A DNA stretch of 34,628 nucleotides. It comes from Dolichospermum sp. LEGE 00240 (GTDB lineage Bacteria; Cyanobacteriota; Cyanobacteriia; Cyanobacteriales; Nostocaceae). Shown here piece by piece: positions 34,574 to 34,628 of this stretch. The stretch spans positions 1-34,628 of the forward strand of contig NZ_JADEVZ010000055.1 in the NCBI RefSeq assembly GCF_015207875.1, written 5' to 3'. Position 1 is the first letter of the stretch. Each line of letters opens with the position of its first letter. Made by a program: the position numbers and the translations under genes. A model generated the notes under the pieces. The model did not search any database, was not told the DNA's origin, and worked only from the letters and a program-made list of their open reading frames with translations.

Positions 34574-34628
34574 CAGAGGATTCGAGATTTTAACTAATTT
34601 CGGAGCCAACAAACTCGAAAGAAACAAA

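Noticed and set aside
34394-34627. Hydrophobic minus-strand open frame of 77 codons at the window end
   Set aside because: It overlaps an apparent promoter and boxA-like leader on the other strand, has no recognisable features, and AT-rich leader DNA readily gives such hydrophobic frames.

Overview
The window looks like chromosomal DNA of a filamentous, probably heterocyst-forming cyanobacterium of the Nostoc/Anabaena/Dolichospermum type. This rests on psbV (PSII cytochrome c550), nblA (phycobilisome degradation), a DevA-type ABC ATPase, many HIP1-like GCGATCGC octamers, heptanucleotide STRR arrays (GTCACCT)n, and a high load of roughly 100-200 bp miniature transposable elements. Genes are AT-rich, intergenic gaps are long, and most genes stand alone.

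Layout. 1-2.5 kb: a UbiB/AarF-type kinase-like protein followed closely by a PP2C phosphatase, then a 40-copy heptamer array. 2.9-6.5 kb: a MITE, nblA, a Hanks-type Ser/Thr kinase with an uncharacterised C-terminal region, a small conserved-looking protein and two more MITEs. 6.5-7.7 kb: anmK (peptidoglycan recycling). 8.0-13.1 kb: a potassium-uptake operon on the minus strand, kdpA-kdpB-(KdpF-like)-kdpC, with no kdpD or kdpE visible. 13.3-15.2 kb: a DUF1995 protein and dnaN. 15.5-16.6 kb: psbV in tandem duplicate. 17.1-19.6 kb: a secreted small protein, a PlsC/PES-like acyltransferase, and devA with a remnant of devB but no devC. 19.9-24.3 kb: a ClC channel with CBS domains, a zinc-ribbon membrane protein, a second heptamer array and an ArnT-like GT39 glycosyltransferase. 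24.6-30.1 kb: an unnamed 508-residue membrane protein, a serine-recombinase-like protein that has lost its catalytic residues, and a coiled-coil/TPR envelope protein. 30.1-31.7 kb: an IS630-type insertion sequence splitting a KTSC-domain gene. 31.8-34.1 kb: a small copper-chaperone-like protein and a subtilisin-like protease whose stop codon is the first three bases of a MITE. The last 190 bases look like the promoter and leader of an rRNA operon that would start just beyond the window.

The main theme is mobile and repetitive DNA. The IS630 element has a canonical A AAA AAG -1 frameshift site, and its ends match those of two 102-103 bp MITEs elsewhere in the window. Removing it and one TA copy restores the host reading frame. 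At least three other miniature element families are present. Other leads are a 152-bp block of perfect identity between the psbV copies (likely gene conversion), the decayed devBCA locus, and the catalytically dead recombinase. I found no CRISPR array, tRNA or clear defence system, and I do not claim an undescribed multi-gene system. The closest candidates are the unnamed 508-residue membrane protein and the dead recombinase.
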